Assembly (NCBI GenBank): GCA_947461705.1
Contig: CANHMF010000002.1
Coordinates: forward strand, 1 to 48,420
DNA length: 48,420 bases
Direction of reading: 5' to 3'
From: Synechococcaceae cyanobacterium
Lineage (GTDB): Bacteria; Cyanobacteriota; Cyanobacteriia; PCC-6307; Cyanobiaceae
Below are positions 37,584-48,420 of the stretch, in pieces. Position numbers and translations under genes: made by a program. The notes beneath the pieces are model-generated. The model searched no databases. It was given only the letters and a program-made list of their open reading frames with translations, and was not told where the DNA came from. The stretch's first letter is position 1. Every line of letters begins with the position of its first letter.

Positions 37584-38336
37584 TCAGGGCCAGTCCGCCA
37601 AGGGGGCGTCGAACTGCTCCGGGGCGAGCAGGCGGATGCCGTCGGGCAGCCCTTCGCGGTCTCCGGGGCCCAGGTATCCCCAGGACACCAGAAAGCAGCG
37701 CACGGCCTCCAGGCCAGGGGTGCGGCGCACGGTTTCCAGGGTGGGGCGCCGGTCTTCGATGAACCACAGGGGCTGTTCCTGGTCCTGGCTGAGTTGGAGC
37801 AGCACATCGGGTTTGCTGCCCTGCTCGTGGCCGAACACCGCTAGGGGTTCCAAGCCGATGGCCCCCAGCAGCTCCCGGGCAAAGGCGGCGCCCTTGGTGG
37901 TGAGTACCAGCCAGGAGCTGCCCTCGGCCTCCAGGCGCCGCAGCCGCTCCGGCACGCCTGGGTAGGCGCGGTGTAGGGCCAGCCAGGCAGCGGGGTTGTC
38001 CTGCAGGGCCCCATGGCGCAGGGTTTCCAAGGCTGTTTGCAGCGCCGCGGGCTCCAGGGCCCAGCGCTGCAGAGCTGCGGCGGTGCAGCCGTGGTAGTCC
38101 GCCAGATAGCGAGCCAGGTCGAGGTCTGGGCGGGAGAGCTCCAGCGCCGCCAGCACCATTTCCCAGCCCTTGTGGATCAGGGGTCGGAGCTGGCTGAAGG
38201 CCTCTGGCGCCTGGAGGGGCAGCTCCACGTCCGGGTGCAGGCTTTGGGCGGCGCTGCGGGCGCTCCACCAATATTCCGGCATGCCGTCCACAAGCACGCC
38301 GTCGAAGTCAAACACCAGCAAGGGGCCGGACTTCAC
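37584..38336 (-). CDS. HAD-superfamily hydrolase
   Basis: LLVFDFDGVLVDGMPEYWWSA...SSWLVLTTKGAAFARELLGAIGLEPLAVFGHEQGSKPDVL...LWFIEDRRPTLETV; HAD motifs I-IV; GTG start. Confidence 0.85.
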   Translation of the reverse strand: MKSGPLLVFDFDGVLVDGMPEYWWSARSAAQSLHPDVELPLQAPEAFSQLRPLIHKGWEMVLAALELSRPDLDLARYLADYHGCTAAALQRWALEPAALQTALETLRHGALQDNPAAWLALHRAYPGVPERLRRLEAEGSSWLVLTTKGAAFARELLGAIGLEPLAVFGHEQGSKPDVLLQLSQDQEQPLWFIEDRRPTLETVRRTPGLEAVRCFLVSWGYLGPGDREGLPDGIRLLAPEQFDAPLADWP

Positions 38337-38353
38337 GCAGAAATGGCTTTGAA

Positions 38354-38425
38354 CTGGGCCGCTAGGATTCGAACCTAGGAATGGCGGGACCAAAACCCGC
38401 TGCCTTACCACTTGGCGACGGCCCA
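38354..38425 (-). tRNA. tRNA-Gln (UUG)
   Basis: Revcomp TGGGCCGTCGCCAAGTGGTAAGGCAGCGGGTTTTGGTCCCGCCATTCCTAGGTTCGAATCCTAGCGGCCCAG; anticodon TTG. Confidence 0.95.
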
Positions 38426-38547
38426 ATGCGCTGTGGGTTGAGATCAACCGGAGCTGATCGCCGCGACGCCTGAACGTCGCAACCCGGAGCACTCAGATAG
38501 TTACCCACAGCGGGGCGACCTTCGTCAATCGGGCAGCCGGATCGAGC

Positions 38548-40269
38548 TCAGGGCGGGAAGATCCGCAGCCGTTGCTGGGGCCCGCTGCCGAACACCGCAG
38601 AGCGCAGCCGGTAGCGGGCCGCCAGTTCCGCCTGCATCTGTCGTATGGCCTCCTGGCGGGGCAGCAACTCCACCGGCCGCCCCTGGGGCAACACCACCTG
38701 CTCCACCGCCAGGCGGCACTCCTCCAAGGCCCCGTGGGCGTCGTCCTGCGCGGCCGTTGGGGCTGCAGGCGTGGGGCCGGTGCCGCCTTGCCGCTGCAGC
38801 AGCCGTTCCAGGCCCCGTTGGATTTGGGGCAGGGTGTCGGCTTTGATCACCAGGATCGGCACCCCACTGGCCTGCGCGCGCCGCCGCACCTCGGGATCGC
38901 GCCCCAGCTGCTGGCGAATGGACAGCACGGCATCGGCCTCCTCCACCAGCGGCACCTGCTGCACCGGCAGTCGCCGGCTGCGCACGGCCTGCTCCACCAG
39001 CTGTTCGCTCACCCCCGCGCAATAGAGCTGCAGGGGGTGGGCGTCACTCACCGCAGCCGTCTCCCCCACGGCTGAGCGCTCCTCCTGGTCGGGGTCCTGG
39101 CTGCCCTGGGGGTCCGGCAGGGGCACCGGGGCCAGGGGGGTGAATCTGGGGCGGCCCGGGGGCGGCAGCGGGGTGGGCGAGGGCAGGGCCCTGGGGGCTG
39201 CTGGCGGAGGGGAATCCCTGAGCTGGAGCTCGCCGTTGGCATCCAGCTCCCGCACCTGGGGGCGGGGCAGCTGCCCCCGCAGCAGCAGATCCACGGTGCG
39301 GGCCACGTCCCGGTGCACCAGCCAGCGATGGCGGCTGTGCATCTCCACCGCCAGCGGGAAGGTGGGCTCTGCAGCCCGTTCCAGCACGGTCTTTTGGGTG
39401 CGCCGGCGCCGGGCTTCCTCGTCGCCCAGGGTCACCGATTCAATGCCCCCCACCAGATCGCTGAGGGTGGGGTTCTTCACCAGGTTGGCCAGCTCGTTGC
39501 CGTGGGCGGTGGCCACGAGCATCACGCCCCGCTCGGCAATGGTGCGGGCCGCCTGGGCCTCCAGTTCTGTGCCGATCTCATCGATCACGATGACCTCGGG
39601 CATGTGGTTTTCCACCGCTTCGATCATCACCTGGTGCTGCAGCTCAGGCCGGGCCACCTGCATGCGCCGTGCGCGCCCGATCGCTGGATGCGGGATGTCG
39701 CCATCGCCCGCGATCTCGTTGCTGGTGTCGATCACCACCACCCGCTTGCCCAGGTCGTCGGCCAGCACCCGGGCGATTTCGCGCAGGGCGGTGGTTTTGC
39801 CCACGCCGGGCCGGCCCATCAGCAACAGCGACTCGCCGCTGTCCATGAGGTCCCGCACCATGGCCACGGTGCCAAACACGGCGCGGCCCACCCGGCAGGT
39901 GAGGCCCACCACATCGCCGGTGCGGTTGCGGATGGCGCTGATGCGGTGCAGGGTGCGCTCGATGCCGGCGCGGTTGTCACCGCCGAAGGCCCCCAGCTTC
40001 TGCACCACCGCGGCCAGGTCGGCCCGCTCCACCACGGCCTCCCCCAGCGCCACGGCCCGACCGGGGTAGCGGGCCTCGGGCACCCGGCCCAGATCCAGCA
40101 CCACCTCCAGCAGCTGTTCGCGGGCCTCGGCGGGAGCGAGGGCCTGGCCCACCGCAGCGGGCAGCACCTCCAGGAGCCGGTCGAGGTCGTCGGTGATCCG
40201 CTGGGGCGTGATTGCTGCTGGCGAAGCCGACACGGGCGATGGGGTTTCTTGAACTGGCGTTCTAGCCAT
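38548..40269 (-). CDS. ycf45: Ycf45-like AAA ATPase (R3H/ssDNA-binding-family annotation in cyanobacteria)
   Basis: [59 protein letters not shown]...[46 protein letters not shown]. Confidence 0.88.
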   Translation of the reverse strand: MARTPVQETPSPVSASPAAITPQRITDDLDRLLEVLPAAVGQALAPAEAREQLLEVVLDLGRVPEARYPGRAVALGEAVVERADLAAVVQKLGAFGGDNRAGIERTLHRISAIRNRTGDVVGLTCRVGRAVFGTVAMVRDLMDSGESLLLMGRPGVGKTTALREIARVLADDLGKRVVVIDTSNEIAGDGDIPHPAIGRARRMQVARPELQHQVMIEAVENHMPEVIVIDEIGTELEAQAARTIAERGVMLVATAHGNELANLVKNPTLSDLVGGIESVTLGDEEARRRRTQKTVLERAAEPTFPLAVEMHSRHRWLVHRDVARTVDLLLRGQLPRPQVRELDANGELQLRDSPPPAAPRALPSPTPLPPPGRPRFTPLAPVPLPDPQGSQDPDQEERSAVGETAAVSDAHPLQLYCAGVSEQLVEQAVRSRRLPVQQVPLVEEADAVLSIRQQLGRDPEVRRRAQASGVPILVIKADTLPQIQRGLERLLQRQGGTGPTPAAPTAAQDDAHGALEECRLAVEQVVLPQGRPVELLPRQEAIRQMQAELAARYRLRSAVFGSGPQQRLRIFPP

Positions 40270-41336
40270 CAACGGCGTTGCCAGGGCGTGATCAGGTCCT
40301 GGGCGAGGGCCAGCGCCTCCTGCCAGAGCAGCGGCTGCTCCCGCAGGGGGATTCCGGTGGTGTCTGCCTGGACCAGCAGCGGCTGCAGCAGGCTGCGGGC
40401 CATGCCGCCGAAGGCCACGCCGGCCGCTCCGCTGTTCGCCGGCAGGCGCCGCAGCGTGGTGGCGTTGGTCCCCCCCGCCAGTTGCAGGGGGCCGGGCGGT
40501 GCCCAGGGGCGCAGGGCTGCCAGCAGGGCCACTGCCGCTCGCGCCGTGCCGGCGCCCACATCGCCGCTCATGGGCCGCCCATCCAGTTGCCAGAGGGGGC
40601 GGAAACCGGCGCCGCGCACCAGGGCAAAGCGTGGCCATAGCTCTGCCGCGAGCTGGCGGGCGCTGATCTGGTCGTTGCTGTCGCCAGCCGCCTTGGCCAT
40701 GGCACCCCGCTCCAGGCCGCAGCTCACCGCCAGCCGCCGCAGGGCTATGCCGCTGGCCTGTACCTGGGCGAGCCGCTCGGCAAAGGCCCCCAGGCGCCCT
40801 GGCTGGGTGTGGATCTCGATGGCATCGGGCTCAAGTTCGGCCAGCAGGGGCGGCACCTCCGCTGCCGTGAGCAGTTGCTGGTGCTCGTCAATCAGCCCCA
40901 GGGGGCAGGCGGGCAGGCAGCGGCCGCAGCCGTAGCAGCGCTCGTCAAGCACCCCTCCCGTGGCGCCGATGGCCAGGGCTGGGCAGACCCGTCGGCAGGG
41001 CCGGGGGCAGTCCGGCGGGCACTGGCTGGGATCGAACCGGGCCTTGCGGAAGTGGGGGTCGTCGCCGTCGCTGAGGCTCACCATCAACCAGGGGGGCTGG
41101 GCTCCCCTGGCTTCGGCCCAGGCCATGCCGCGCCGCGCCGCGGCCACCACTGCCCGATCGGCGGCCACGTCAATGCAGTGCACCCCCGCCAATGCGTAGA
41201 TGGCACAGAGGTCCTCGATGGCGGCGAGGTCCTGGTTGCTGGCGCCACAGATGAGCTTGACCCAGCGCCCCTCGGCCAGGGCCTGCTCAGCCGACAAGTT
41301 GCTGGAGCGGCTGCCAGCGCAGGGCGCGGGCTCCAC
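40269..41336 (-). CDS. ldpA: LdpA-like circadian/redox Fe-S protein
   Basis: [36 protein letters not shown]...[18 protein letters not shown]...[16 protein letters not shown]; ferredoxin-type Cys clusters. Confidence 0.85.
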   Translation of the reverse strand: MEPAPCAGSRSSNLSAEQALAEGRWVKLICGASNQDLAAIEDLCAIYALAGVHCIDVAADRAVVAAARRGMAWAEARGAQPPWLMVSLSDGDDPHFRKARFDPSQCPPDCPRPCRRVCPALAIGATGGVLDERCYGCGRCLPACPLGLIDEHQQLLTAAEVPPLLAELEPDAIEIHTQPGRLGAFAERLAQVQASGIALRRLAVSCGLERGAMAKAAGDSNDQISARQLAAELWPRFALVRGAGFRPLWQLDGRPMSGDVGAGTARAAVALLAALRPWAPPGPLQLAGGTNATTLRRLPANSGAAGVAFGGMARSLLQPLLVQADTTGIPLREQPLLWQEALALAQDLITPWQRR

Positions 41337-41745
41337 CCATTTCCACCACGATCTTCAGCCGCGGCTCCCGCCGGGTGAGCTCCACCAGCGCGCTCAGCTC
41401 GGCATTGGAAAGCACCTGGCCCTCCAGCAACCACAACAGCACCGGGGCGGTGCCTTCAAACAGGTGCCCCAGCTGCGGCATGGCCATCTGCACCTCGCCC
41501 ACGGCGGCCCCGCGGCCCACGCTCTGGTGGCCGAGGTGGGGGGGGCGCACACCGTGCAATTGGAGCAGGAAAGCCTCCGGATCGCCGAGGCCACGGGCTG
41601 AGGTCATCTGGGCTCGGTAGCCTGCAGCCCGGAGCCGGCGCAGCAAGCGAGTCTCGGCACCGCCCTCTAGGGGGGCAAACAGAGCCAGGGCCCCTGCCCG
41701 CTCGAGCTCCTGGCGAAAACCGCGGCCGGTGAGCAGCAGGGGCAT
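41287..41745 (-). CDS. ndhN: NAD(P)H-quinone oxidoreductase subunit N
   Basis: [85 protein letters not shown]. Confidence 0.93.
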   Translation of the reverse strand: MPLLLTGRGFRQELERAGALALFAPLEGGAETRLLRRLRAAGYRAQMTSARGLGDPEAFLLQLHGVRPPHLGHQSVGRGAAVGEVQMAMPQLGHLFEGTAPVLLWLLEGQVLSNAELSALVELTRREPRLKIVVEMGGARALRWQPLQQLVG

Positions 41746-42170
41746 GCGGACTGGAAAGCGCTCTGGCAAGTCTGGCAGCTGACTCCGGCAATAGGGGGGC
41801 AGGCGTTGCGGTACCATGGCCGCTTGTGCATCTGCAACTGTGCCCGTCCGCTAGCCGGGCCTCCAGCGCAATGCACCAGGTCGCCAGTGGTGGCGGCCTT
41901 CTCCGGCCAGTGCGGTTTCCCTTCTTCGGAAAGGAATCACCGCCGGGAAACTGCTCCGCGCACCCCTTAAAAGGTCCGGTCGAGCAAGTCCCAGCCCGCT
42001 GCGTCGACGCTGCTAGCCCAACCGAATCGTCTTGCTGGTGCTAGGTCCAACCGACCTGTCCCGTGGCTTCGATCCGGTCCCGACTGCGCAACGCGATTCA
42101 GCCACATCACCTGATGCCGCGACCTGTCGTCGCATCACGTGGTGGTCCTGCTGGCGTTTCTCCCCTCCTT

Positions 42171-42818
42171 ATGTCCATCGGCATTCTTGGGAAGAAACTG
42201 GGCATGTCCCAGTTCTTCGACGACGAAGGCAGATCCATCCCGGTCACCGTGATCGAGGCGGGTCCCTGCCGTATCACCCAACTCAAAACCGACAGCACCG
42301 ACGGTTACACCGCGGTTCAGCTGGGCTTTGGCGAGATTCGCGAGAAGCTCGTCAATAAGCCGGCCAAGGGTCACCTGGCCAAGTCCGGCAGCGAGCCCCT
42401 GCGCCACCTGAAGGAATACCGCGTCGACAGCGTCGACGGTCTGGAACTCGGCAGCGATGTCACCGTGGCTGCCTTTGAGGCGGGCCAGAAGGTCGATGTG
42501 AGCGGCGACACCATCGGTCGTGGTTTCGCTGGTCTTCAGAAGCGCCACGGCTTCAGCCGCGGCCCCATGACCCACGGTTCGAAGAACCACCGCGAGCCCG
42601 GTTCGATCGGCGCCGGTACCACCCCCGGTCGCGTCTATCCCGGCAAGCGCATGGCTGGCCGTTACGGCGGCAAGCAGATCACCACCCGTGGTCTCGTGAT
42701 CCTGAAAGTGGATGCCGAGCGCAACCTGCTGGTGGTGAAAGGCTCGGTGCCCGGCAAGCCCGGCGCCCTGCTGAACATCCTCCCCGCCAAGCGGGTGGGC
42801 TTCAAAGCCGCGAACTGA
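42171..42818 (+). CDS. rplC: 50S ribosomal protein L3
   Basis: [33 protein letters not shown]...[43 protein letters not shown]. Confidence 0.98.
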   Translation: MSIGILGKKLGMSQFFDDEGRSIPVTVIEAGPCRITQLKTDSTDGYTAVQLGFGEIREKLVNKPAKGHLAKSGSEPLRHLKEYRVDSVDGLELGSDVTVAAFEAGQKVDVSGDTIGRGFAGLQKRHGFSRGPMTHGSKNHREPGSIGAGTTPGRVYPGKRMAGRYGGKQITTRGLVILKVDAERNLLVVKGSVPGKPGALLNILPAKRVGFKAAN

Positions 42819-42829
42819 GGAGGTAGGAC

Positions 42830-43465
42830 ATGGCTAACTGTGTTGTTCGCGATTGGCAGGGAAAGGAAGCCGGTACGGCTGCCCTCGACCTGAAAGTCGC
42901 CAAGGAAAGTTCCGCTAACGACCTGGTGCATCGCGCCGTGGTGCGTCAGCTCGCCCATGCCCGTCAGGGCACGGCCAGCACCCTCACCCGTGCCGAAGTG
43001 GCTGGTGGTGGTCGCAAGCCCTACAAGCAGAAAGGCACCGGCCGCGCCCGTCAGGGTTCGATCCGTACGCCCCTGCGCCCGGGTGGTGGTGTGGTGTTCG
43101 GGCCCAAGCCCCGCACCTACAACCTGGCGATGAACCGCAAGGAGCGTCGCCTGGCACTCCGTACCGCGCTGATGAGCCGCACTGCCGACATCACGGTGGT
43201 GAAGGGCTTTGCCGCGGGCCTGGAAACCCCCAAAACCAAGGAAATCATCGCCGCCCTGGGTCGTTTCGGCATTGCCGATGGCACCAAGGTGCTGGTGGTG
43301 CTGGATGCCCCCAGTGAGGTGGTGCGCCGCTCGGTGCGCAACCTTGAAAAGGTCAAGCTGATCGCCGCTGATCAGCTCAACGTGTTTGATCTGCTCCACG
43401 CCAACTCCCTGGTGGTGAGCGAGGAAGCACTCGCGAAGATTCAGGAGGTCTACGGCGATGGCTGA
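42830..43465 (+). CDS. rplD: 50S ribosomal protein L4
   Basis: [59 protein letters not shown]. Confidence 0.98.
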   Translation: MANCVVRDWQGKEAGTAALDLKVAKESSANDLVHRAVVRQLAHARQGTASTLTRAEVAGGGRKPYKQKGTGRARQGSIRTPLRPGGGVVFGPKPRTYNLAMNRKERRLALRTALMSRTADITVVKGFAAGLETPKTKEIIAALGRFGIADGTKVLVVLDAPSEVVRRSVRNLEKVKLIAADQLNVFDLLHANSLVVSEEALAKIQEVYGDG

Positions 43466-43760
43466 GCGTTTCACAGGACGGCTTGCGGACGTGATCCGTC
43501 GGCCGTTGATCACCGAGAAGGCCACCCGGGCCATTGAGCAGAACCAGTACACCTTCGAGGTGGATCACCGGGCTGCCAAACCCGACATCAAGGCCGCCGT
43601 TGAACAACTGTTCGACGTGAAGGTCGTCGGCATCAGCACCATGAACCCCCCGCGCCGTACGCGTCGCGTGGGCCGTTTCGCCGGCAAGCGTGCCCAGGTG
43701 AAGAAGGCCGTGGTGCGGCTGGCCGATGGCAGCGCCATCCAGCTCTTCCCTGAAGCCTGA
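43458..43760 (+). CDS. rplW: 50S ribosomal protein L23
   Basis: [46 protein letters not shown]. Confidence 0.98.
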   Translation: MAERFTGRLADVIRRPLITEKATRAIEQNQYTFEVDHRAAKPDIKAAVEQLFDVKVVGISTMNPPRRTRRVGRFAGKRAQVKKAVVRLADGSAIQLFPEA

Positions 43761-43775
43761 GGGGTCTGAAGAATC

Positions 43776-44639
43776 ATGGGAATCCGTAAGTACCGCCCTA
43801 TTACCCCCGGCACCCGCACCCGGGTCGCCAGCGACTTCGCTGAAGTCACCGGCCGTGGCCGCGAGCGGGGCTTGGTTGTCGCCAAGCACCAGCGCAAGGG
43901 CCGCAACAACCGTGGTGTGATCACCTGCCGTCACCGCGGCGGCGGCCACAAGCGCCTCTACCGCCTGGTGGACTTCCGTCGCGACAAGCACGGTGTGGCC
44001 GCCAAGGTGGCTGCCATCCACTACGACCCGCACCGCAACGCCCGCCTGGCGCTGCTCTTCTACGCCGATGGCGAGAAGCGCTACATCCTGGCTCCGGCTG
44101 GGGTGGCCGTTGGCGCCACTGTGGTGTCGGGCCCTGAAGCTCCGATCGAGAACGGCAACGCCCTGCCCCTCTCGGCTATCCCCCTCGGTTCCAGCGTCCA
44201 CTGTGTGGAGCTGTATGCCGGCCGTGGCGGCCAGATGGTGCGTACCGCTGGTGCCAGCGCCCAGGTGATGGCCAAGGAAGGCGATTACGTCGCTCTGAAG
44301 CTGCCCTCCACCGAGGTGCGTCTGGTGCGTCGTGAGTGCTACGCCACCCTCGGCGAAGTGGGCAACTCCGAAGTTCGCAACACGAGCCTCGGTAAGGCCG
44401 GTCGTCGCCGTTGGTTGGGCCGTCGCCCTCAGGTGCGAGGCAGCGTGATGAACCCCTGCGACCACCCCCACGGTGGTGGCGAGGGCCGCGCTCCGATCGG
44501 CCGTTCTGGCCCTGTCACCCCCTGGGGCAAGCCGGCCCTGGGTCTCAAGACCCGTAAGCGGAACAAACCCAGCAATCGGTTTGTGCTCCGGAAACGTCGC
44601 CGCACCTCCAAGCGGAGCCGTGGCGGACGCGATTCCTGA
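43776..44639 (+). CDS. rplB: 50S ribosomal protein L2
   Basis: [24 protein letters not shown]...[34 protein letters not shown]. Confidence 0.98.
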   Translation: MGIRKYRPITPGTRTRVASDFAEVTGRGRERGLVVAKHQRKGRNNRGVITCRHRGGGHKRLYRLVDFRRDKHGVAAKVAAIHYDPHRNARLALLFYADGEKRYILAPAGVAVGATVVSGPEAPIENGNALPLSAIPLGSSVHCVELYAGRGGQMVRTAGASAQVMAKEGDYVALKLPSTEVRLVRRECYATLGEVGNSEVRNTSLGKAGRRRWLGRRPQVRGSVMNPCDHPHGGGEGRAPIGRSGPVTPWGKPALGLKTRKRNKPSNRFVLRKRRRTSKRSRGGRDS

Positions 44640-44674
44640 TCAACCTCACCGCTTTGCTGTTCGTTTAAACCGCT

Positions 44675-44950
44675 ATGGGACGTTCACTCAAAAAAGGACC
44701 GTTTGTTGCCGACAGCCTTCTGCGGAAGGTTGAGAAGCAGAACGCCGCCGACGACAAGTCCGTGATCAAAACCTGGTCCCGGGCTTCCACGATCCTGCCG
44801 ATGATGATCGGCCACACCATTGCCGTTCATAACGGCAAGGCTCATGTGCCCGTCTATGTGACGGAGCAGATGGTGGGTCACAAGCTCGGGGAATTCGCGC
44901 CGACCCGCAACTTCCGGGGCCACATCAAGGACAAGAAAGGAGGCCGCTGA
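44675..44950 (+). CDS. rpsS: 30S ribosomal protein S19
   Basis: [78 protein letters not shown]. Confidence 0.98.
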   Translation: MGRSLKKGPFVADSLLRKVEKQNAADDKSVIKTWSRASTILPMMIGHTIAVHNGKAHVPVYVTEQMVGHKLGEFAPTRNFRGHIKDKKGGR

Positions 44951-44954
44951 AGTC

Positions 44955-45314
44955 ATGGCAAACACCCCGAATTCCACAACCCAGGCCTTGGCCCACGGTC
45001 GCTATATCCGCGGCTCCGTGTCCAAGGTGCGCCGGGTGCTCGATCAGATCCGCGGTCGCTCTTATCGCGATGCGCTGATCATGCTCGAGTTCATGCCCTA
45101 CCGCTCCACTGGCCCCATCACCAAGGTGTTGCGGTCGGCTGTGGCCAACGCCGAGAACAACCTGGGTCTCGATCCCGCCTCTCTGGTGATCTCTTCCGCC
45201 ACGGCGGACATGGGTCCCTCGATGAAGCGCTTCCGTCCCCGTGCCCAGGGTCGCGCCTACGCGATCAAAAAACAGACCTGCCACATCAGCATTGCTGTGG
45301 CTCCTTCCGCCTGA
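44955..45314 (+). CDS. rplV: 50S ribosomal protein L22
   Basis: [55 protein letters not shown]. Confidence 0.97.
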   Translation: MANTPNSTTQALAHGRYIRGSVSKVRRVLDQIRGRSYRDALIMLEFMPYRSTGPITKVLRSAVANAENNLGLDPASLVISSATADMGPSMKRFRPRAQGRAYAIKKQTCHISIAVAPSA

Positions 45315-45333
45315 CCCCCGAGGACACCGATCG

Positions 45334-46062
45334 ATGGGACACAAGATCCATCCAACCGGCCTGCGCCTGGGGATCACCCAGGAGCACCGCTCGCGTTGGT
45401 ACGCCCCCAGCAAGACCTATCCGACCCTCCTCCAGGAGGATGACCGGATTCGCAAGTTCATCCACAAGAAGTACAGCGCCGCTGGCATCAGCGACGTTCT
45501 GATTGCCCGCAAGGCCGATCAGCTCGAGGTGGAGCTCAAAACCGCCCGCCCCGGCGTGCTCGTTGGCCGTCAGGGCAGCGGCATCGAGGAACTGCGTGCC
45601 GGTATTCAGAAAACCCTCGGGGATGCGAGCCGTCAGGTGCGCATCAACGTGGTGGAAGTGGAGCGTGTTGACGCTGACGCTTACCTGCTGGCCGAATACA
45701 TCGCCCAGCAACTGGAAAAGCGCGTGGCCTTCCGCCGCGTGCTGCGCATGACCATCCAGCGCGCTCAGCGCGCCGGTGTTCTGGGCCTCAAGATCCAGGT
45801 GAGCGGTCGCCTCAACGGCGCCGAGATCGCCCGTACCGAATGGACCCGTGAAGGCCGTGTGCCCCTGCACACCCTCCGCGCCGACATCGACTACGCCACC
45901 AAGGTTGCCTCCACCACCTACGGGGTGCTGGGCATCAAGGTGTGGGTGTTCAAGGGCGAAGTGCTTCCTGGCCAACAGGACAAGGTGCCCGTGGGTGCGG
46001 CACCCAAGCGCCGCGCTAGCCGTCGGCCCCAACAGTTCGAAGACCGTTCGAACGAAGAGTGA
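45334..46062 (+). CDS. rpsC: 30S ribosomal protein S3
   Basis: [24 protein letters not shown]...[19 protein letters not shown]...[31 protein letters not shown]. Confidence 0.98.
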   Translation: MGHKIHPTGLRLGITQEHRSRWYAPSKTYPTLLQEDDRIRKFIHKKYSAAGISDVLIARKADQLEVELKTARPGVLVGRQGSGIEELRAGIQKTLGDASRQVRINVVEVERVDADAYLLAEYIAQQLEKRVAFRRVLRMTIQRAQRAGVLGLKIQVSGRLNGAEIARTEWTREGRVPLHTLRADIDYATKVASTTYGVLGIKVWVFKGEVLPGQQDKVPVGAAPKRRASRRPQQFEDRSNEE

Positions 46063-46078
46063 TCAGGAGGCCTGAACC

Positions 46079-46519
46079 ATGCTGAGTCCAAAACGCGTCA
46101 AATTCCGCAAGCAGCAGCGCGGCCGCATGCGCGGCATCGCCACCCGGGGCAACACCATTGCCTTCGGTGACTTTGCGCTCCAGGCCCAGGAATGCGGGTG
46201 GATCACCTCCCGTCAGATCGAAGCCTGCCGCCGTGCCATGACCCGCCACGTCAAGCGGGGTGGAAAGATCTGGATCCGGATCTTCCCCGATAAGCCGGTC
46301 ACCATGCGTCCTGCTGAAACCCGTATGGGTTCCGGTAAGGGCAACCCGGAGTTCTGGGTGGCGGTGATCAAGCCCGGCCGCATTCTCTTTGAGATGGGTG
46401 GTGCCGACATCACCCCCGAAATCGCCAAAGAGGCCATGCGCCTGGCGCAGTACAAGCTGCCCCTGAAAACCAAGTTCCTGGCCCTGGCGGATCAGGAAGC
46501 TGCCCCCGTGGAGTCCTGA
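46079..46519 (+). CDS. rplP: 50S ribosomal protein L16
   Basis: [73 protein letters not shown]. Confidence 0.98.
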   Translation: MLSPKRVKFRKQQRGRMRGIATRGNTIAFGDFALQAQECGWITSRQIEACRRAMTRHVKRGGKIWIRIFPDKPVTMRPAETRMGSGKGNPEFWVAVIKPGRILFEMGGADITPEIAKEAMRLAQYKLPLKTKFLALADQEAAPVES

Positions 46520-46522
46520 ACC

Positions 46523-46732
46523 ATGGCCCGTCCCGACATCGCCGAGGTGCGCAAGCTCTCTGACGGCGACATCAACACGCAGATCGACGGCACCCGCCGC
46601 GAACTGTTCACTCTTCGCTTCGAGCAGGCCACCCGCCGTCTCGAGAACCCGCACCGCTTCAAGGCCGCCCGCATCAAGCTGGCCCAGCTACTGACGGTGC
46701 AAACGGAGCGCCAGCGCTCCACCGCGTCCTGA
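46523..46732 (+). CDS. rpmC: 50S ribosomal protein L29
   Basis: [59 protein letters not shown]. Confidence 0.96.
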   Translation: MARPDIAEVRKLSDGDINTQIDGTRRELFTLRFEQATRRLENPHRFKAARIKLAQLLTVQTERQRSTAS

Positions 46733-46752
46733 TCCCCCAAGGAGAACCAGTC

Positions 46753-47004
46753 ATGGCACTCAAGGAAAGGGTCGGCACCGTCGTCAGCGACAAGATGGAC
46801 AAGACCGTGGTGGTCGCGGTGGAAAACCGCTTCCCCCACCCCATCTATCAAAAGACGGTCAGCCGCACCAAGCGCTACAAGGCCCACGACGAAGCCAACG
46901 CCTGCAAAGTGGGCGATCGCGTTCGTATCACCGAAACCCGTCCCCTCAGTCGCACCAAGCGCTGGGCCGTGGCCGAGGTTCTGTCCAACACCAGCGCTAG
47001 CTGA
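46753..47004 (+). CDS. rpsQ: 30S ribosomal protein S17
   Basis: [47 protein letters not shown]...[16 protein letters not shown]. Confidence 0.98.
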   Translation: MALKERVGTVVSDKMDKTVVVAVENRFPHPIYQKTVSRTKRYKAHDEANACKVGDRVRITETRPLSRTKRWAVAEVLSNTSAS

Positions 47005-47016
47005 GGAAATCTCCCG

Positions 47017-47382
47017 ATGATTCAACAGGAAACTTTCCTCAACGTCGCTGACAACAGCGGCGCCAAGCGCATCCAGTGCATTCGTGTGCTGGGCACGAAC
47101 CGTCGTTATGCCCACGTGGGTGACGTGATCGTGGCTGCCGTTAAGGACGCCATGCCCAACATGGGCGTCAAGAAGTCCGATGTTGTGAAGGCCGTGGTGG
47201 TTCGCACCAAGGCCACCCTCCGTCGCGACACCGGCAACTCGATCCGGTTTGACGACAACGCTGCCGTGATCCTCGGCAACGACAACAACCCCAAGGGCAC
47301 CCGCGTCTTCGGTCCCGTTGCCCGCGAACTGCGCGAGCGCAATTTCACCAAGATTGTGTCCCTCGCTCCGGAGGTGATCTGA
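47017..47382 (+). CDS. rplN: 50S ribosomal protein L14
   Basis: [65 protein letters not shown]. Confidence 0.98.
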   Translation: MIQQETFLNVADNSGAKRIQCIRVLGTNRRYAHVGDVIVAAVKDAMPNMGVKKSDVVKAVVVRTKATLRRDTGNSIRFDDNAAVILGNDNNPKGTRVFGPVARELRERNFTKIVSLAPEVI

Positions 47383-47383
47383 G

Positions 47384-47740
47384 ATGGCCACTGCCACCCC
47401 CAAAGCCAAGGCCCAAGTGCGCATCAAGATGCGCATCAAGCAGGGCGACACCGTTCAGGTGATCAGCGGTAAGGACAAGGGCAAGACCGGTGAGGTCCTG
47501 CGCACCCTTCCCTACGAGAACCGTGTGGTGGTGCAGGGCATCAACCTGCGCACCCGCCACGTGAAGCCCACCCAGGAAGGTGAATCCGGTCGCATTGTGA
47601 CCGAAGAGACCTCCCTGCACGCCTCCAACGTGATGCTGTACTCCACCGATAAAAAGGTGGCCAGCCGCGTGGAGATCGTGGTGGAGAAGGACGGCACCAA
47701 GAAGCGCCGTCTTAAGAAGACCGGCGAGATTCTCGACTGA
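47384..47740 (+). CDS. rplX: 50S ribosomal protein L24
   Basis: [64 protein letters not shown]. Confidence 0.97.
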   Translation: MATATPKAKAQVRIKMRIKQGDTVQVISGKDKGKTGEVLRTLPYENRVVVQGINLRTRHVKPTQEGESGRIVTEETSLHASNVMLYSTDKKVASRVEIVVEKDGTKKRRLKKTGEILD

Positions 47741-47860
47741 TTCGTGCTCTGGCCCCGGTGCGGTGTTGCACCGAGGCTGCACGCCTACATCTCTCGTTCA
47801 CACCCCCTGTCCCTGTCCGCCTTCTGACAACGCCCAGAAGCGCAACCCCTTCCCCCCGTC

Positions 47861-48400
47861 ATGTCCCTCAAACAGAGCTATCGGGAGAAGATCCAGCCCA
47901 AGCTGCTCAAGGATCTCAATCTCTCGAACATTCACGAAGTCCCCAAGGTGGTGAAAGTCACCGTCAACCGGGGCCTCGGTGAAGCCGCCCAGAACGCCAA
48001 GGCCCTGGAAGCCTCCATCCAAGAACTGGCCGTGATCACTGGCCAGAAGGTGTTGGTCACCCGTGCCAAGAAGGCCATCGCCGGCTTCAAGATCCGTCAG
48101 GGCATGCCGATCGGCGTTGCCGTCACCCTTCGTGGTGACCGGATGTACGCCTTCCTCGAGCGTCTGATTCACTTGGCACTGCCCCGCATCCGCGACTTCC
48201 GCGGTGTGAGTGCAAAGAGCTTCGACGGCCGGGGGAACTACACCCTGGGGATTCGGGAACAGATCATCTTCCCCGAGATCTCCTTCGACAAGATCGACGC
48301 CATCCGGGGCATGGACATCACCATCGTGACCAGCGCCCGTAACGACGAAGAGGGCCGGGCCCTCCTCCGCGAGATGGGAATGCCGTTCCGCAGCAACTGA
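47861..48400 (+). CDS. rplE: 50S ribosomal protein L5
   Basis: [115 protein letters not shown]. Confidence 0.98.
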   Translation: MSLKQSYREKIQPKLLKDLNLSNIHEVPKVVKVTVNRGLGEAAQNAKALEASIQELAVITGQKVLVTRAKKAIAGFKIRQGMPIGVAVTLRGDRMYAFLERLIHLALPRIRDFRGVSAKSFDGRGNYTLGIREQIIFPEISFDKIDAIRGMDITIVTSARNDEEGRALLREMGMPFRSN

Positions 48401-48420
48401 GCCCTCTTCGGACCCGACCA

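Noticed and set aside
39313-40935. 540-aa plus-strand ORF
   Set aside because: Antisense to ycf45 and ldpA, which carry clear ATPase and Fe-S motifs; composition is an antisense artefact.
42171-48400. Absence of rpsJ from the S10-type operon
   Set aside because: In cyanobacteria rpsJ is typically located elsewhere (near tufA), so this is expected rather than unusual.
1-48420. CRISPR arrays, transposases, integrases, phage genes, restriction or toxin-antitoxin operons, rRNA
   Set aside because: Looked for; no regularly spaced repeats, no recognisable mobile or defence enzymes, and no rRNA found. The RHH-like protein at 5640 has no toxin partner in the adjacent ORFs.

Overview
This is a GC-rich window from a cyanobacterial chromosome. 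The gene content is most consistent with a marine-type Synechococcus/Cyanobium lineage (inferred from protein motifs; no search was run). It is densely coding and mostly housekeeping: panC (partial), rlpA-like, purM, hemF, mrp, rodA, psaD, trpE, gshA, ppc, recF, speD, larE-like, a two-domain CobA-like protein, a JAMM protease next to MoeB-rhodanese, CAAD/CurT-like, fructosamine kinase, crtD-like, tyrA, recA, a HAD hydrolase, ycf45-like, ldpA, ndhN, and the S10-type ribosomal operon from rplC to rplE. Three tRNAs (Cys-GCA, Arg-CCG, Gln-UUG) are on the minus strand. No rRNA, CRISPR array, transposase, integrase or phage module was seen. The most accessory-looking stretch is about 5.5-8.1 kb: an RHH-like small protein, a tandem pair of divergent LysR-like regulators with no adjacent effector gene, and a 43-aa secreted peptide. 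I did not find a clear new defence or mobile system. The observations most worth checking are: (i) recF with no in-frame ATG/GTG/TTG compatible with the conserved N-terminus and an apparent ATT start; (ii) a consensus-matching cyanobacterial LexA box upstream of recA; (iii) a nested inverted-repeat structure immediately 5' of tRNA-Gln; (iv) the tandem LysR-like paralogs; (v) a DinG-like helicase and a histidine kinase that appear to have lost catalytic motifs; (vi) an internally duplicated CobA-like ATPase.
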